From Methylophaga sp. (GTDB taxonomy: Bacteria > Pseudomonadota > Gammaproteobacteria > Nitrosococcales > Methylophagaceae), in NCBI GenBank assembly GCA_002706095.1, contig PAJP01000016.1:174395-238394 (forward strand): a stretch of 64,000 nt of DNA, in the 5' to 3' direction. Shown piece by piece: positions 55,929 through 64,000 of the stretch (positions are counted from its first letter, which is position 1; every line of letters begins with the position of its first letter). Under the pieces are notes generated by a model that was not told where the DNA came from, searched no databases, and saw nothing but the letters and a program-made list of their open reading frames with translations. Both the position numbers and the translations under genes were made by a program.

Positions 55929-57371
55929 ATGAGAACACTATATTACATCGTAAGTTTACTTTTTTTTAGCCATCTAAGCACAAGCTGGGCGCTGGATATT
56001 GCCCTACCAGAGATGGGGGATAGCGCGGGTGAATTAATCTCTCCCCGAGAAGAACAGGAGATTGGTCAGGCTTTTTTCTGGCGCTTACAACAAAGCACGG
56101 ACTTGGTCGAAGATCCTGAAGTGAATAGCTACATCCAGTCTTTAGGTTACCGCTTGGCCTCGAATAGTAACGAACCTAATTTGAACTACACCTTTTTTGT
56201 CGTGCCCGATGGTACGGTCAATGCCTTTGCCACTCCAGGTGGCTACGTGGGGGTTAACTCCGGATTGATTCTCACAGCCGCCAATGAAGATGAGCTGGCT
56301 TCTGTTATGTCGCATGAGATTGCCCACATCACCCAGCGTCACATCTTAAGAAGTTTTGAAAATTCGAAACGTATGACCATACCCCGCACAGCCGCCATGA
56401 TTGCTGCTGCGCTGTTGGGGGCTGCTGATCCCAAAGCCGGTTCGGCCGCTATCATGGCAGTTCAGGCCGGAAGTATTCAGAGCCAGATTGACTATACCAG
56501 AGCGAATGAAGCGGAAGCGGACAATATAGGTATGCAGACATTGGTTCGATCAGGCTTCAATCCTGAAGCGATGCCAAGCTTTTTCGAGAAGTTACAGCAA
56601 GCCAGTCGGTTTTATGGGGGCGATGCGGTTCCTGAGTTTTTACGAACTCACCCTGTCACGACTTCGCGTATAGCCGATGCCAGAGGGCGAGCTTCTCAAT
56701 TAAGTGTAAAGCCACGGTTGTCTGATCATGAGCAGTTTTACCTGATTAAAGAAAAGCTGCGAGTGATGACGGCTCAAGATAGTGGGGAATTGATCAAGTA
56801 TTATCAACACCAATTGACCAGAGATGAGCTGGTCAATAAAGACCCTGTGAATTATGGTTACGTGCTGGCTTTGATTAAAAATGCACAGTACACAGCGGCT
56901 CGCCAGCGTTTGATGCCATTAATTGACAAAGAACCTGATCGCTTAGCCTATCAACTCGCTTTAGCGGATATCGAATTATCTGTGGGCAGAGTAAAAGCAG
57001 CACTCGATATTTACGAAGATAATCAGCGATTGTACCCTGATGATCGTGCGCTGACTTTGAATCAGGTCCATGCCCTGTTAAGAACGGCTAGGCCTGCAGA
57101 AGCGGCGAAGTTATTACAAACACAAATAGAGCTAGGTGAGGGCGGGCGCCAGATATACAGACTGATGGCGCAAGCGAAAGGGGACATGGGGCAAAAAAGT
57201 GAGTCACATGCCTGGCTTGCAGAGTACTATTATGAGTCTGGTTTACTCAAAGCGGCTGCAGACCAGCTGCATCTAGCTGCAGAGGCAGCTGGCAGAAATG
57301 AGTATCAACTATCAAAAATTGCTTCAAGGTTGAGAGAAGTTGAGAATGCCATGAGCGAAATGGAAAATTAA
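55929..57371 (+). CDS. bepA: Periplasmic M48 metalloprotease BepA (YfgC)
   Basis: The start at 55929 (MRTLYYIVS) begins a signal peptide. 480 residues: M48 protease domain with HEIAH at residue 129 and a third ligand in RANEAEADNIGM; C-terminal TPR repeats from about 310. BepA checks assembly of LptD and other outer-membrane proteins and degrades failed ones. soxY begins 2 bp after its stop. Confidence 0.95.
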   Translation: MRTLYYIVSLLFFSHLSTSWALDIALPEMGDSAGELISPREEQEIGQAFFWRLQQSTDLVEDPEVNSYIQSLGYRLASNSNEPNLNYTFFVVPDGTVNAFATPGGYVGVNSGLILTAANEDELASVMSHEIAHITQRHILRSFENSKRMTIPRTAAMIAAALLGAADPKAGSAAIMAVQAGSIQSQIDYTRANEAEADNIGMQTLVRSGFNPEAMPSFFEKLQQASRFYGGDAVPEFLRTHPVTTSRIADARGRASQLSVKPRLSDHEQFYLIKEKLRVMTAQDSGELIKYYQHQLTRDELVNKDPVNYGYVLALIKNAQYTAARQRLMPLIDKEPDRLAYQLALADIELSVGRVKAALDIYEDNQRLYPDDRALTLNQVHALLRTARPAEAAKLLQTQIELGEGGRQIYRLMAQAKGDMGQKSESHAWLAEYYYESGLLKAAADQLHLAAEAAGRNEYQLSKIASRLREVENAMSEMEN

Positions 57372-57373
57372 AC

Positions 57374-57862
57374 GTGATGGAGAATTCAGACAAAAGCCGA
57401 CGAGATTTTTTGAAGAGTGCTATCTCAGCCTCGACATTGGCATTGGTGGCGAGTTCAGGTTTATTAGCTCCCAAGCGTGTTTTAGCACATTGGCCTGCGG
57501 ATGCTTTTACGGCAGACACGGTTGAGGATGCGTTATTAGCATTGCTAGGTCAGGCCCAAGATATTCCTGCAGAGAAAGTCAGCTTTAAAGTCGGCTCGCC
57601 TCCAAGTTATGCTGTGAATGGTGCTTCGGTACCTTTTGAAGTGCATTCTTCGCTGGAAGATATTGAACGCATAGCTATTTTAGTTGATAAAAATCCTAAT
57701 CCACTGGCTATGAGTATTGAATTGACGGCCGATGTGAAACTGCCATTCAAGAGCATGATTAAAGTCGCTGAAGATTCAAAAATAATCGCAGTTATCAGAG
57801 CGGATGGTAAGTTATATAAAACCTCACGTGATATTTCAGTGGATATTGGAGGTTGTGCTTAA
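57374..57862 (+). CDS. soxY: Thiosulfate oxidation carrier SoxY
   Basis: 162 residues. A twin-arginine signal (SRRDFLK at residues 8-14) sends the folded protein to the periplasm. The C-terminus DIGGCA carries the Cys that binds sulfur intermediates; the usual end is GGCGG, so this one is slightly shorter. SoxY works as SoxYZ in thiosulfate oxidation. It overlaps soxZ (TAATG). No soxXA, soxB or soxCD is in the window. Confidence 0.94.
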   Translation: MMENSDKSRRDFLKSAISASTLALVASSGLLAPKRVLAHWPADAFTADTVEDALLALLGQAQDIPAEKVSFKVGSPPSYAVNGASVPFEVHSSLEDIERIAILVDKNPNPLAMSIELTADVKLPFKSMIKVAEDSKIIAVIRADGKLYKTSRDISVDIGGCA

Positions 57863-58179
57863 TGGCCATTACTGCTAGAGATCGAATTCGTGCGAAGTTG
57901 AAAGATGGTGATACCACTGTTCGTTTATTGCTTGCTCACCCAATGCATACGGGAAGAGCTAAAGATGAAAACGGTGAACTGATTCCCGCGGAGTTTATTC
58001 AAGATATTCGCTGTTGGCGAAATGGAAATGAAGTCATGGCTTTAAAATGTGGAACCGCTACTGCACGTAACCCGTATTTTTCTTTTCAGTTAGCTGGCGG
58101 AGCCGTGGGTGACAAGATCATGATTCGTTGGGTGGATAACCTTGGCGCCAAAGGCGTAACTGAAACTGAGTTACGATGA
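57862..58179 (+). CDS. soxZ: Thiosulfate oxidation protein SoxZ
   Basis: The start at 57862 overlaps the soxY stop. 105 residues with the SoxZ features LLAHPMHTGRAKDENG and FSFQLAGGAVGDKIMIRWVDN (split). It forms the SoxYZ complex and presents the SoxY arm to the other Sox enzymes. The downstream kinase starts within its last codon (overlap of 4 bp), so the kinase is read with soxYZ. Confidence 0.95.
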   Translation: MAITARDRIRAKLKDGDTTVRLLLAHPMHTGRAKDENGELIPAEFIQDIRCWRNGNEVMALKCGTATARNPYFSFQLAGGAVGDKIMIRWVDNLGAKGVTETELR

Positions 58180-59894
58180 GTCTTAAATTAAAAGTTAATC
58201 TGTTTTTTACCGCATTATTATTGCTTTCATTACTGGCAAGTACAGGTGTATTGATATCCAATGCACGCCAATCAGTGCAAGTTGAAGTCGAAGATACAAT
58301 GAATGCTGCAGCACGATTGATCACCTTGACTTTGGCAGATAAGCCCCTCAATCGTGAACATGGTATTAACGAACAAATTCATGAAATGGTCAAAGCGTTA
58401 AGCCAAATCAGAAGTTTACATATTCTGATGTTCGACACACAGGGCTTGTTATTTGAAGGTGAGCCTGATGAAACGCTTAAAGTTGAACCACCAGAATGGT
58501 TTGTGAAAGTACTGTTTCCTGAAATTACACCATTGTCGAAACGTTTTGGCACTGGGCATATGGTCATTTATGCAGCGCCAATGCAGGAAATCAGTGACCG
58601 TTGGATGGATATTCGAGGCATCCTGGCTCTTGGATTAGTCGTTTTTGTGTTTGTCAGTATTTTTCTCTATTGGGGGGTAGACTGGTTTCTACGACCATTG
58701 CAGAGATTATTACAGGTACTATCGGCGTTTGAAAAAGGTGATCTGCATCTACGTTTACCTGATTTTAGCTTGGGAGAGATGAATCAGATCAGTCAGACAT
58801 TCAACCGGATGGGACAAGCGCTTGAATTAAGTATGGCTGAAAATCAACGCTTAGCGATGCTGGTAAGACAATCTGGTGATGCTATTTTGTCTTTAGATCA
58901 CGCAGGCAATATCACCTTTTGTAATTCCACAGCTGAACGTTTATTCGCAAAGCAAACCCCAGTACTGAAAGGTGAGGCACTTGCCAACTTGGGTTTCGAA
59001 CAGTCACATCAGCAAATAGCTACCATTCTAGAAAACTGTGAAACCACTGAAAATATGGAAACAACACTGTTGAGACCGGATGGTGAGAAAGTATCACTAC
59101 TGATGTCAACGGTGCCTTTGTTTGATAAAGAACAGCAGGTGATTGGTCTTATTTGTACGTTGCGTGATATTACCGAACTAAAACAAGCCGAAGCCGCCAG
59201 AACGCAACTCAGAGAAACGCGTTTACTGACACAGCATATGGATGAAGTTCAGGAAGCGGAGCGACGCCACTTGGCCAGAGAACTTCATGACGAGTTAGGG
59301 CAGTGTCTGACGGCGATTAAGACCGATGCCGTATTAATCAGAAACCGTACTGAGCAGACTGAGCCACGTGTATTTAACAGTGCTCAAGCCATTATTGATA
59401 CAGCGAGTCATATTTATGATGTGGTGCATAATATGATTACGCGCTTGAGGCCGAGTCCTCTTGATGACTTAGGGTTGGTGCCGACGTTGCAGCAGGCCAT
59501 CACCAGCTGGCAAGAGCGAGAACCTGGCATTCACTTTGATATTCAAGTTTCTGGGCGTCTGGATAATTTGAATGAAATGATGAATATGACGGTATTCCGT
59601 GTGGTGCAGGAAGCTATAACTAATGCGGTCAGACATGCGGACGCCACTAAGATTCATGTGCTGGTTAAAACACAGAAAAGCAGTGATAGCGAATTAGACA
59701 ATCTTATTATTGAGATTAGAGATGATGGCAAGGGTATGGTCGTCAAAGACTTGCATTCTGATGTCGATTTTGGATTGTTAGGTATGCGTGAACGTGCGCA
59801 GAGTCTTGGTGGTGAGTTTCAACTTATCAGTGAGCCAGGTCATGGCGTCAAGATCAGCGTGATTATTCCTCTTAGAACGGACAGATTATTATGA
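58176..59894 (+). CDS. NarL-type sensor histidine kinase with PAS, copy 1
   Basis: 572 residues: two transmembrane helices (about 7-27 and 148-170), periplasmic sensor part, HAMP (about 170-222), PAS (AILSLDHAGNITFCNSTAERL, about 230-340), HisKA_3 dimer domain with H371 in RELHDELGQ, and the ATPase domain (FRVVQEAITNAVRHA; IRDDGKGM). Coupled to the regulator at 59891. It resembles kinases of the MxaY type known near methanol oxidation genes; that link is inferred from the nearby xoxF. Confidence 0.93.
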   Translation: MSLKLKVNLFFTALLLLSLLASTGVLISNARQSVQVEVEDTMNAAARLITLTLADKPLNREHGINEQIHEMVKALSQIRSLHILMFDTQGLLFEGEPDETLKVEPPEWFVKVLFPEITPLSKRFGTGHMVIYAAPMQEISDRWMDIRGILALGLVVFVFVSIFLYWGVDWFLRPLQRLLQVLSAFEKGDLHLRLPDFSLGEMNQISQTFNRMGQALELSMAENQRLAMLVRQSGDAILSLDHAGNITFCNSTAERLFAKQTPVLKGEALANLGFEQSHQQIATILENCETTENMETTLLRPDGEKVSLLMSTVPLFDKEQQVIGLICTLRDITELKQAEAARTQLRETRLLTQHMDEVQEAERRHLARELHDELGQCLTAIKTDAVLIRNRTEQTEPRVFNSAQAIIDTASHIYDVVHNMITRLRPSPLDDLGLVPTLQQAITSWQEREPGIHFDIQVSGRLDNLNEMMNMTVFRVVQEAITNAVRHADATKIHVLVKTQKSSDSELDNLIIEIRDDGKGMVVKDLHSDVDFGLLGMRERAQSLGGEFQLISEPGHGVKISVIIPLRTDRLL

Positions 59895-60535
59895 GTCTGG
59901 ATAAAAAAACAATATTGTTGGTTGATGATCACGAATTGGTCAGAGCGGGTTTCCGCCGTCTTTTAGAAGATGGTGATAAATTTACTGTTATCGCTGAAGC
60001 AGGAAGTGGGGAACAAGCCGTTCAAGATTTTAGCAAGTATCATCCGGATGTGGTGGTCATGGATATTTCTATGCCAGGCATCGGTGGTGTGGGGGCTATT
60101 GAAAGAATTATTGCAAGAGAGTCCTCTGCAAAAATACTTGTGCTTAGCGTGCATGAAGATAGCGTGTTTACTACCAGAGCCATGCAAGCAGGTGCTTTAG
60201 GATTTATACCTAAACGCAGCGCACCCGAAGAAATGTTGAGAGCTGTAGACATGGTTGCTCAAGGAAAAACCTGTATCGCCCCTGAAATTGCTCAGCAGCT
60301 TGCCATGCAGAAGTTAACCGGGTCAGAAAATCCGGTGGATGTCTTAAGCCAGCGGGAGTTTGAAGTGTTTCGACTACTGGCTGAGGGGAAAACCGTAAAC
60401 GACATTGCGGACATCTTAAACTTAAGCCCTAAAACCGTAGGAACACATCATACGAATATTAAACAAAAATTGAATGTATCTAACTCGGCTGAGCTTGCCA
60501 GATTAGCGATTCGCTGTGGTTTGGTCGATGCTTAA
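59891..60535 (+). CDS. LuxR-type response regulator, copy 1
   Basis: 214 residues: receiver with D58 in VVVMDISMPG and a LuxR HTH at the end (LSQREFEVFRLLAEGKTVND, KTVGTHHTNIKQKL). Overlaps the kinase by 4 bp (ATGA). Partner of 58176-59894 and paralogue of 62236-62880. Confidence 0.94.
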   Translation: MSLDKKTILLVDDHELVRAGFRRLLEDGDKFTVIAEAGSGEQAVQDFSKYHPDVVVMDISMPGIGGVGAIERIIARESSAKILVLSVHEDSVFTTRAMQAGALGFIPKRSAPEEMLRAVDMVAQGKTCIAPEIAQQLAMQKLTGSENPVDVLSQREFEVFRLLAEGKTVNDIADILNLSPKTVGTHHTNIKQKLNVSNSAELARLAIRCGLVDA

Positions 60536-60679
60536 GCGTTTATTTTGCACAAAGCTGTTATTCAGAAAAATCCTGAGTGTTAACGAGTAAATCTCTCTGC
60601 GAATTATTCATTTGTCTGCGTAAACTTATCACCATGGAACTCAACCAATAGTGGCTGAGTGAATGAAGAGGTATTTACT

Positions 60680-60751
60680 ATGTGGACTAAACCAGAATAT
60701 TCAGACATGCGTTTCGGTTTCGAAGTAACAATGTACATTTGTAACCGCTAA
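60680..60751 (+). CDS. pqqA: PQQ precursor peptide PqqA (stand-alone)
   Basis: 23 residues, [19 protein letters not shown] then ICNR. PqqE and later enzymes link the Glu and Tyr of the EVTMY motif to make PQQ. Too short for ordinary gene finding. GAGG lies 8 bases before the start and a terminator follows within 30 bp, so it has its own transcript without pqqBCDE. It lies between two kinase-regulator pairs and 2.3 kb before xoxF, whose enzyme needs PQQ. Confidence 0.95.
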   Translation: MWTKPEYSDMRFGFEVTMYICNR

Positions 60752-60775
60752 ACACCTTTCTCATACAGAGAATAT

Positions 60776-60804
60776 AAAAAAGCCCCGGCAACGGGGCTTT
60801 TTTT
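60776..60804 (+). terminator. Terminator after pqqA
   Basis: Stem agccccg / cggggct with loop gcaa, followed by a run of T. Confidence 0.93.
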
Positions 60805-60895
60805 TGTCCCTTACTTTTGTAAAAGGGAATTTCTCCTATCTCCAAGACATCTCGGCAATACTAGAATGGTTGTTTTTTTCACATAGTCTTGGTGC

Positions 60896-62239
60896 ATGAA
60901 TCTCAGATACAGACTCAATTTAATCGTCACAGCTGTTCTATTAATTATATTAGTGATTGGCGCCGTGAAGGCAATCCACAATGCTCGTGAAGATGTAAGA
61001 GCTGAAGTTGCATCTACTATGGACTTTGCATTACATATGCTCGATGCCGAGTTAAGCCATTTCAGATTCAGGGATAAAGTACTTTCTGATGAGTCCCAGT
61101 CACCTTTTATGCTCAGTAAATTAGCCGGAGTTCGGCATCTGAGAATAGAGTTCTACGGGCCAACGAATCAGCTTATTGAAAGTAATGAAGATGAAAACAG
61201 CAATGAGCATCAGCCTTATCCAGACTGGTTTGGTCAGGAGATGTATTCCGCGCTTGATGATTTGAAACCTGAAAGACTGCCTGTTTACGTCAATACAAAG
61301 AAAATTGGCGAACTGGTTATCAAGCCAAAACCGGACAACGAAATCGCTGAGGCATGGGGGGAAACAAAAACCTTGTTGACCATGATTTCGCTGTTTTTTG
61401 TTTTTGTGAATATTCTGGTTTATATGGTGGTGGCTCGTGCGTTGAAGCCCATTGATCAGATTATCGCTGCTCTAACAGATATTGAAACTGGCAATCTGGA
61501 CAGCCGCTTGCCTATTTTTGAATTACCAGAGATGGCCAGTATTAGTCACAAATTTAATATGATGGCATCTACTCTACAAAGCAGCATTCGTAATAATCAC
61601 CGTCTAACTCAGCAAATCATCCGTTTGCAGGAAGCAGAGCGGAAAAGTCTCGCTCATGAATTACATGATGAAATTGGTCAGCATCTGACCGCGATTCATG
61701 TCGATGCTTCAGTGATCAAGTCAACCAATGAGCTGGAAGCAGCTAAAAAGAGTGCTTCAGCTATAGATGAAGTGGTGGGGTTGATGATGGACATCCTCCG
61801 TACCATGCTTCAACGACTCAGGCCAGGCGGCTTGGATGAGCTAGGGTTTATAGCGGCTATGCAAGAACTGGTCGATAGCTGGCGTGAAAGACACCCCAAT
61901 ATTGAAATGGAATATCATTTTGATGGTGAGTTTTCATGCCTGGAAGAAAATGCCCAACTAACACTTTATCGTGTCATACAGGAATGTCTGACTAATATCA
62001 GTCGTCACTCCAAAGCCAATCAAGCTTGGATTGTCTTAAAAGAAGAAAAACAAATGATACATTTGACCGTCAGCGATAACGGTAAAGGCTTTGACCCCAA
62101 ACAACATACTCAACGTTTTGGTCTCGCAGGTATGAAAGAGCGATTAGACAGCGTGGGTGGCACTTTTGAAATTTCATCTAATTTAAATCAAGGCGTCACG
62201 ATAGATGTGACGGTTCCTAAACAAGGAGATAATGCGTGA
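60896..62239 (+). CDS. NarL-type sensor histidine kinase, copy 2
   Basis: 447 residues: two transmembrane helices (about 7-24 and 162-183), periplasmic part, HAMP, HisKA_3 with H257 in HELHDEIGQ and an ATPase domain (YRVIQECLTNISRHSKA, VSDNGKGF). It is like the kinase at 58176 but lacks the PAS domain. It is read with the regulator that starts inside its last codons. Confidence 0.93.
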   Translation: MNLRYRLNLIVTAVLLIILVIGAVKAIHNAREDVRAEVASTMDFALHMLDAELSHFRFRDKVLSDESQSPFMLSKLAGVRHLRIEFYGPTNQLIESNEDENSNEHQPYPDWFGQEMYSALDDLKPERLPVYVNTKKIGELVIKPKPDNEIAEAWGETKTLLTMISLFFVFVNILVYMVVARALKPIDQIIAALTDIETGNLDSRLPIFELPEMASISHKFNMMASTLQSSIRNNHRLTQQIIRLQEAERKSLAHELHDEIGQHLTAIHVDASVIKSTNELEAAKKSASAIDEVVGLMMDILRTMLQRLRPGGLDELGFIAAMQELVDSWRERHPNIEMEYHFDGEFSCLEENAQLTLYRVIQECLTNISRHSKANQAWIVLKEEKQMIHLTVSDNGKGFDPKQHTQRFGLAGMKERLDSVGGTFEISSNLNQGVTIDVTVPKQGDNA

Positions 62240-62880
62240 GCCAGTTAATTAAAGTTATGCTGACTGATGATCATGCCGTCGTCAGATCAGGTTTATGTCG
62301 TTTACTCGAACAAAATGCTGAAATCAAAGTGATTGCGGAAGCGGAAAGTGGAGAGCAAGCGTATCAAACTTATCCGGATAATAAGCCCGATGTTCTTGTT
62401 ATGGATATGTCGATGCCGGGTATGGGGGGGCTGGAAGCATTACGTCGAATTCTTCATCGTTGGCCAGATGCACGAGTCATTATGTTTTCGATGCATGAAA
62501 ATGCGACCTATGCCATTCAGTCGTTAACAGCTGGTGCTATGGGGTACGTGGCAAAATCCGGTAATGCTGAAGATCTGGTCAAAGCCGTAAAAGAGGTAGC
62601 ATCTGGAAAAAGCTTTTTAAGTGCTGATATGGCCCAAAAGGTGGCATTACAGAGTTTAACCGGAGATGATAATCCCACTCAGAGGCTAACTTCCCGAGAG
62701 TTTGAGGTCTTTCGACTATTAGCTGAAGGTAAATTAGTCGAAGAAATTGCCGGTCGTCTGAATATTGGTCAGAAAACGGTGGCTAACTATCAAACCAGCT
62801 TAAAACAGAAGCTAGATATTCATTCTCCGGTTGAATTGGTGAGATTGGCAATGAAATATGGGGTAATTACCGAGCAATGA
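62236..62880 (+). CDS. LuxR-type response regulator, copy 2
   Basis: 214 residues starting at GTG 62236, overlapping the kinase stop (GTGA) with AAGGAG upstream. Receiver D57 in VLVMDMSMPGMGG; LuxR HTH at the C-terminus (LTSREFEVFRLLAEGKLVEE, KTVANYQTSLKQKL). It ends 184 bp before xoxF and is the obvious candidate to control it, but no binding site is known. Confidence 0.94.
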   Translation: MSQLIKVMLTDDHAVVRSGLCRLLEQNAEIKVIAEAESGEQAYQTYPDNKPDVLVMDMSMPGMGGLEALRRILHRWPDARVIMFSMHENATYAIQSLTAGAMGYVAKSGNAEDLVKAVKEVASGKSFLSADMAQKVALQSLTGDDNPTQRLTSREFEVFRLLAEGKLVEEIAGRLNIGQKTVANYQTSLKQKLDIHSPVELVRLAMKYGVITEQ

Positions 62881-62945
62881 GAATTGCTTAAATAATAGTT
62901 ATTTCATGTGTTTAGGTTTTAATTCCTTGGTGCCTGTTATTTTGT

Positions 62946-62964
62946 TCCCGTGAAAATCGGGAAT
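62946..62964 (+). other. Short hairpin downstream of regulator 2
   Basis: Stem ttcccg / cgggaa with a 7-base loop. No T-run follows, so it is a weak terminator candidate or part of the xoxF promoter region. Confidence 0.35.
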
Positions 62965-63006
62965 ATTTGGTAATGATTCTTGGGCATAACGAGCATAAAG
63001 TGTGGG

Positions 63007-63039
63007 AACCATGTCGTTGTTATTCCTCTCGACATGTTC
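63007..63039 (+). promoter_or_regulatory. Inverted repeat in the xoxF leader
   Basis: GAACCATGTCG (63007-63017 region) and CGACATGTTC (63030-63039) form arms of 10 bp around a 13-base centre, with one bulged C. It lies about 26 bp before the xoxF start. It could be an operator for the neighbouring LuxR-type regulators or a leader hairpin. Confidence 0.45.
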
Positions 63040-63064
63040 TGTAATCAAAAACTAGGGATTAAAA

Positions 63065-64000
63065 ATGAAGCTGAAAACTTTGTCATTAGCAATGATGACA
63101 TTGGCAGTGCCAGGCTTGGCTGCTGCTGATGAGTTGCTAGAAATGCAAAAAGATCCAAATAACTGGGTAATGCCAGCAGGTAACTACAACAACCAACGTT
63201 ACTCTGAATTAACAGAAATCAATAAAGACAATGTCAAAGATGTGACAATGGCATGGTCTTTCTCAACAGGTGTTTTACGTGGTCATGAAGGTAACTCTCT
63301 GGTTATCGGCGATACCATGTATGTTCATACTCCATTCCCAAACATTGTTTACGCGTTGGATTTAAATAACGATGGTGCAATGAAATGGAAATTTGAGCCA
63401 AAACAAAACTACGATGAAACAGTGCCAGTCATGTGCTGTGACACAGTTAACCGTGGTTTAAGCTATGCAGACGGTAAAATCTTCCTGAACCAAGCAGATA
63501 CAACACTTGTTGCTTTAAACGCTGAAGATGGCAAAGTGGTTTGGTCTGACAAACGTGATGATGCCAAACGCGGTGCGACCAGCACAGCAGCGGCCCACGT
63601 ATTTAAAGATAAAGTTATCGTCGGTATCTCAGGTGGTGAGTTTGGTGTACGTGGTTACGTTCAAGCGTATGACTTTGATGGTAACGTGAAATACAAAGCG
63701 TATAGCACCGGTCCTGATGATGAAATGTTAGTTGACCCAGAAAAAACCACTTCTATGCTGAAACCCGTGGGCAAAGATTCATCTTTGAAAACCTGGCAAG
63801 GTGACCAATGGAAAATTGGTGGTGGTACGACTTGGGGTTGGTATTCATACGATCCTGATTTAAACCTGTTTTACTATGGTAGCGGTAACCCATCAACCTG
63901 GAACCCGGTTCAACGTCCTGGTGATAACAAATGGTCAATGTCTCTATGGGGTCGTGACTTAGACACCGGTATGGCCAAATGGGTTTACCAAATGACACCA
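63065..64000 (+). CDS. xoxF: PQQ methanol dehydrogenase XoxF (3' end cut by window edge)
   Basis: 312 residues are visible after an AGGGA ribosome site. Signal peptide ends LAAA-DE at about residue 21. Features: W-motif blades of a PQQ beta-propeller; vicinal cysteines C124-C125 ([11 protein letters not shown]); metal ligands E192 (GGEFG) and N275 (SGNPSTWN). Sequences [35 protein letters not shown] and [13 protein letters not shown] follow XoxF, not MxaF. XoxF enzymes use a lanthanide. The Asp that decides this (in the DYD motif) lies just past the window end. Confidence 0.9.
   Translation, partial: MKLKTLSLAMMTLAVPGLAAADELLEMQKDPNNWVMPAGNYNNQRYSELTEINKDNVKDVTMAWSFSTGVLRGHEGNSLVIGDTMYVHTPFPNIVYALDLNNDGAMKWKFEPKQNYDETVPVMCCDTVNRGLSYADGKIFLNQADTTLVALNAEDGKVVWSDKRDDAKRGATSTAAAHVFKDKVIVGISGGEFGVRGYVQAYDFDGNVKYKAYSTGPDDEMLVDPEKTTSMLKPVGKDSSLKTWQGDQWKIGGGTTWGWYSYDPDLNLFYYGSGNPSTWNPVQRPGDNKWSMSLWGRDLDTGMAKWVYQMTP

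Noticed and set aside
63065..64000. MxaF rather than XoxF
   Set aside because: Several stretches ([31 protein letters not shown]) match XoxF; the final residue check is outside the window.

Overview
The window looks like a chromosome segment of a marine methylotrophic gammaproteobacterium, most likely Methylophaga or a close relative. This is inferred from an XoxF-type PQQ methanol dehydrogenase, a 23-residue pqqA, soxYZ, an exported formamidase and PEP-CTERM-like proteins, on a moderately AT-rich background. No ribosomal RNA was seen, so the genus is not proven.

Layout. 1-2.65 kb: a hybrid sensor kinase with an NMT1-like periplasmic sensor, cut by the window edge. 2.7-7.3 kb: the LPS operon caxA(yrbG)-kdsD-kdsC-lptC-lptA-lptB (minus strand), with an unusual LptA-SH3 fusion. 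7.4-19.4 kb: mlaA, a glycosyltransferase/phosphoesterase pair, prlC, small proteins, a sterol-desaturase-like enzyme, ubiD, moaE-moaD, moaC and a ModE-like regulator. 19.5-27.5 kb: an OprP-like porin, a cytochrome c, a DUF2333 protein and a GldA/F/G-like ABC system with a DUF4340 protein. 27.5-30.2 kb: cheV and flgA-flgM-flgN with recognisable sigma-28 promoters. 30.2-35.7 kb: hemH, a TIGR01777 epimerase, a DUF523-DUF1722 protein and a GGDEF-EAL protein.

35.9-40.5 kb holds a complete diffusible-signal-factor (DSF) system: rpfF synthase, rpfC hybrid sensor and rpfG HD-GYP output. 40.6-43.5 kb: alkB, a GDT1/TMEM165 manganese-exporter-like gene behind a yybP-ykoY riboswitch, and a PAS chemoreceptor.

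43.5-51.6 kb is an accessory region ending at an intact tRNA-Arg(CCT). It contains two PEP-CTERM-like secreted proteins, each behind what looks like a c-di-GMP-I (GEMM) riboswitch, a glycosidase-like/LPS-kinase fusion, a repeat-rich autotransporter, and decayed copies of all three kinds of gene. Two 5'-half tRNA fragments lie in front of the intact tRNA. This suggests repeated duplication or integration at that tRNA.

51.9-64 kb: a Cache chemoreceptor, exported formamidase, TusA, BepA protease, soxYZ, two paralogous NarL-type two-component systems flanking an orphan pqqA, and the start of xoxF.

Working model (inference): DSF made by RpfF is sensed by RpfC. RpfG and the GGDEF-EAL protein then set c-di-GMP levels, and the two riboswitches read those levels to control surface or matrix proteins. 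If correct, a quorum-to-c-di-GMP-to-riboswitch circuit is encoded within about 15 kb.
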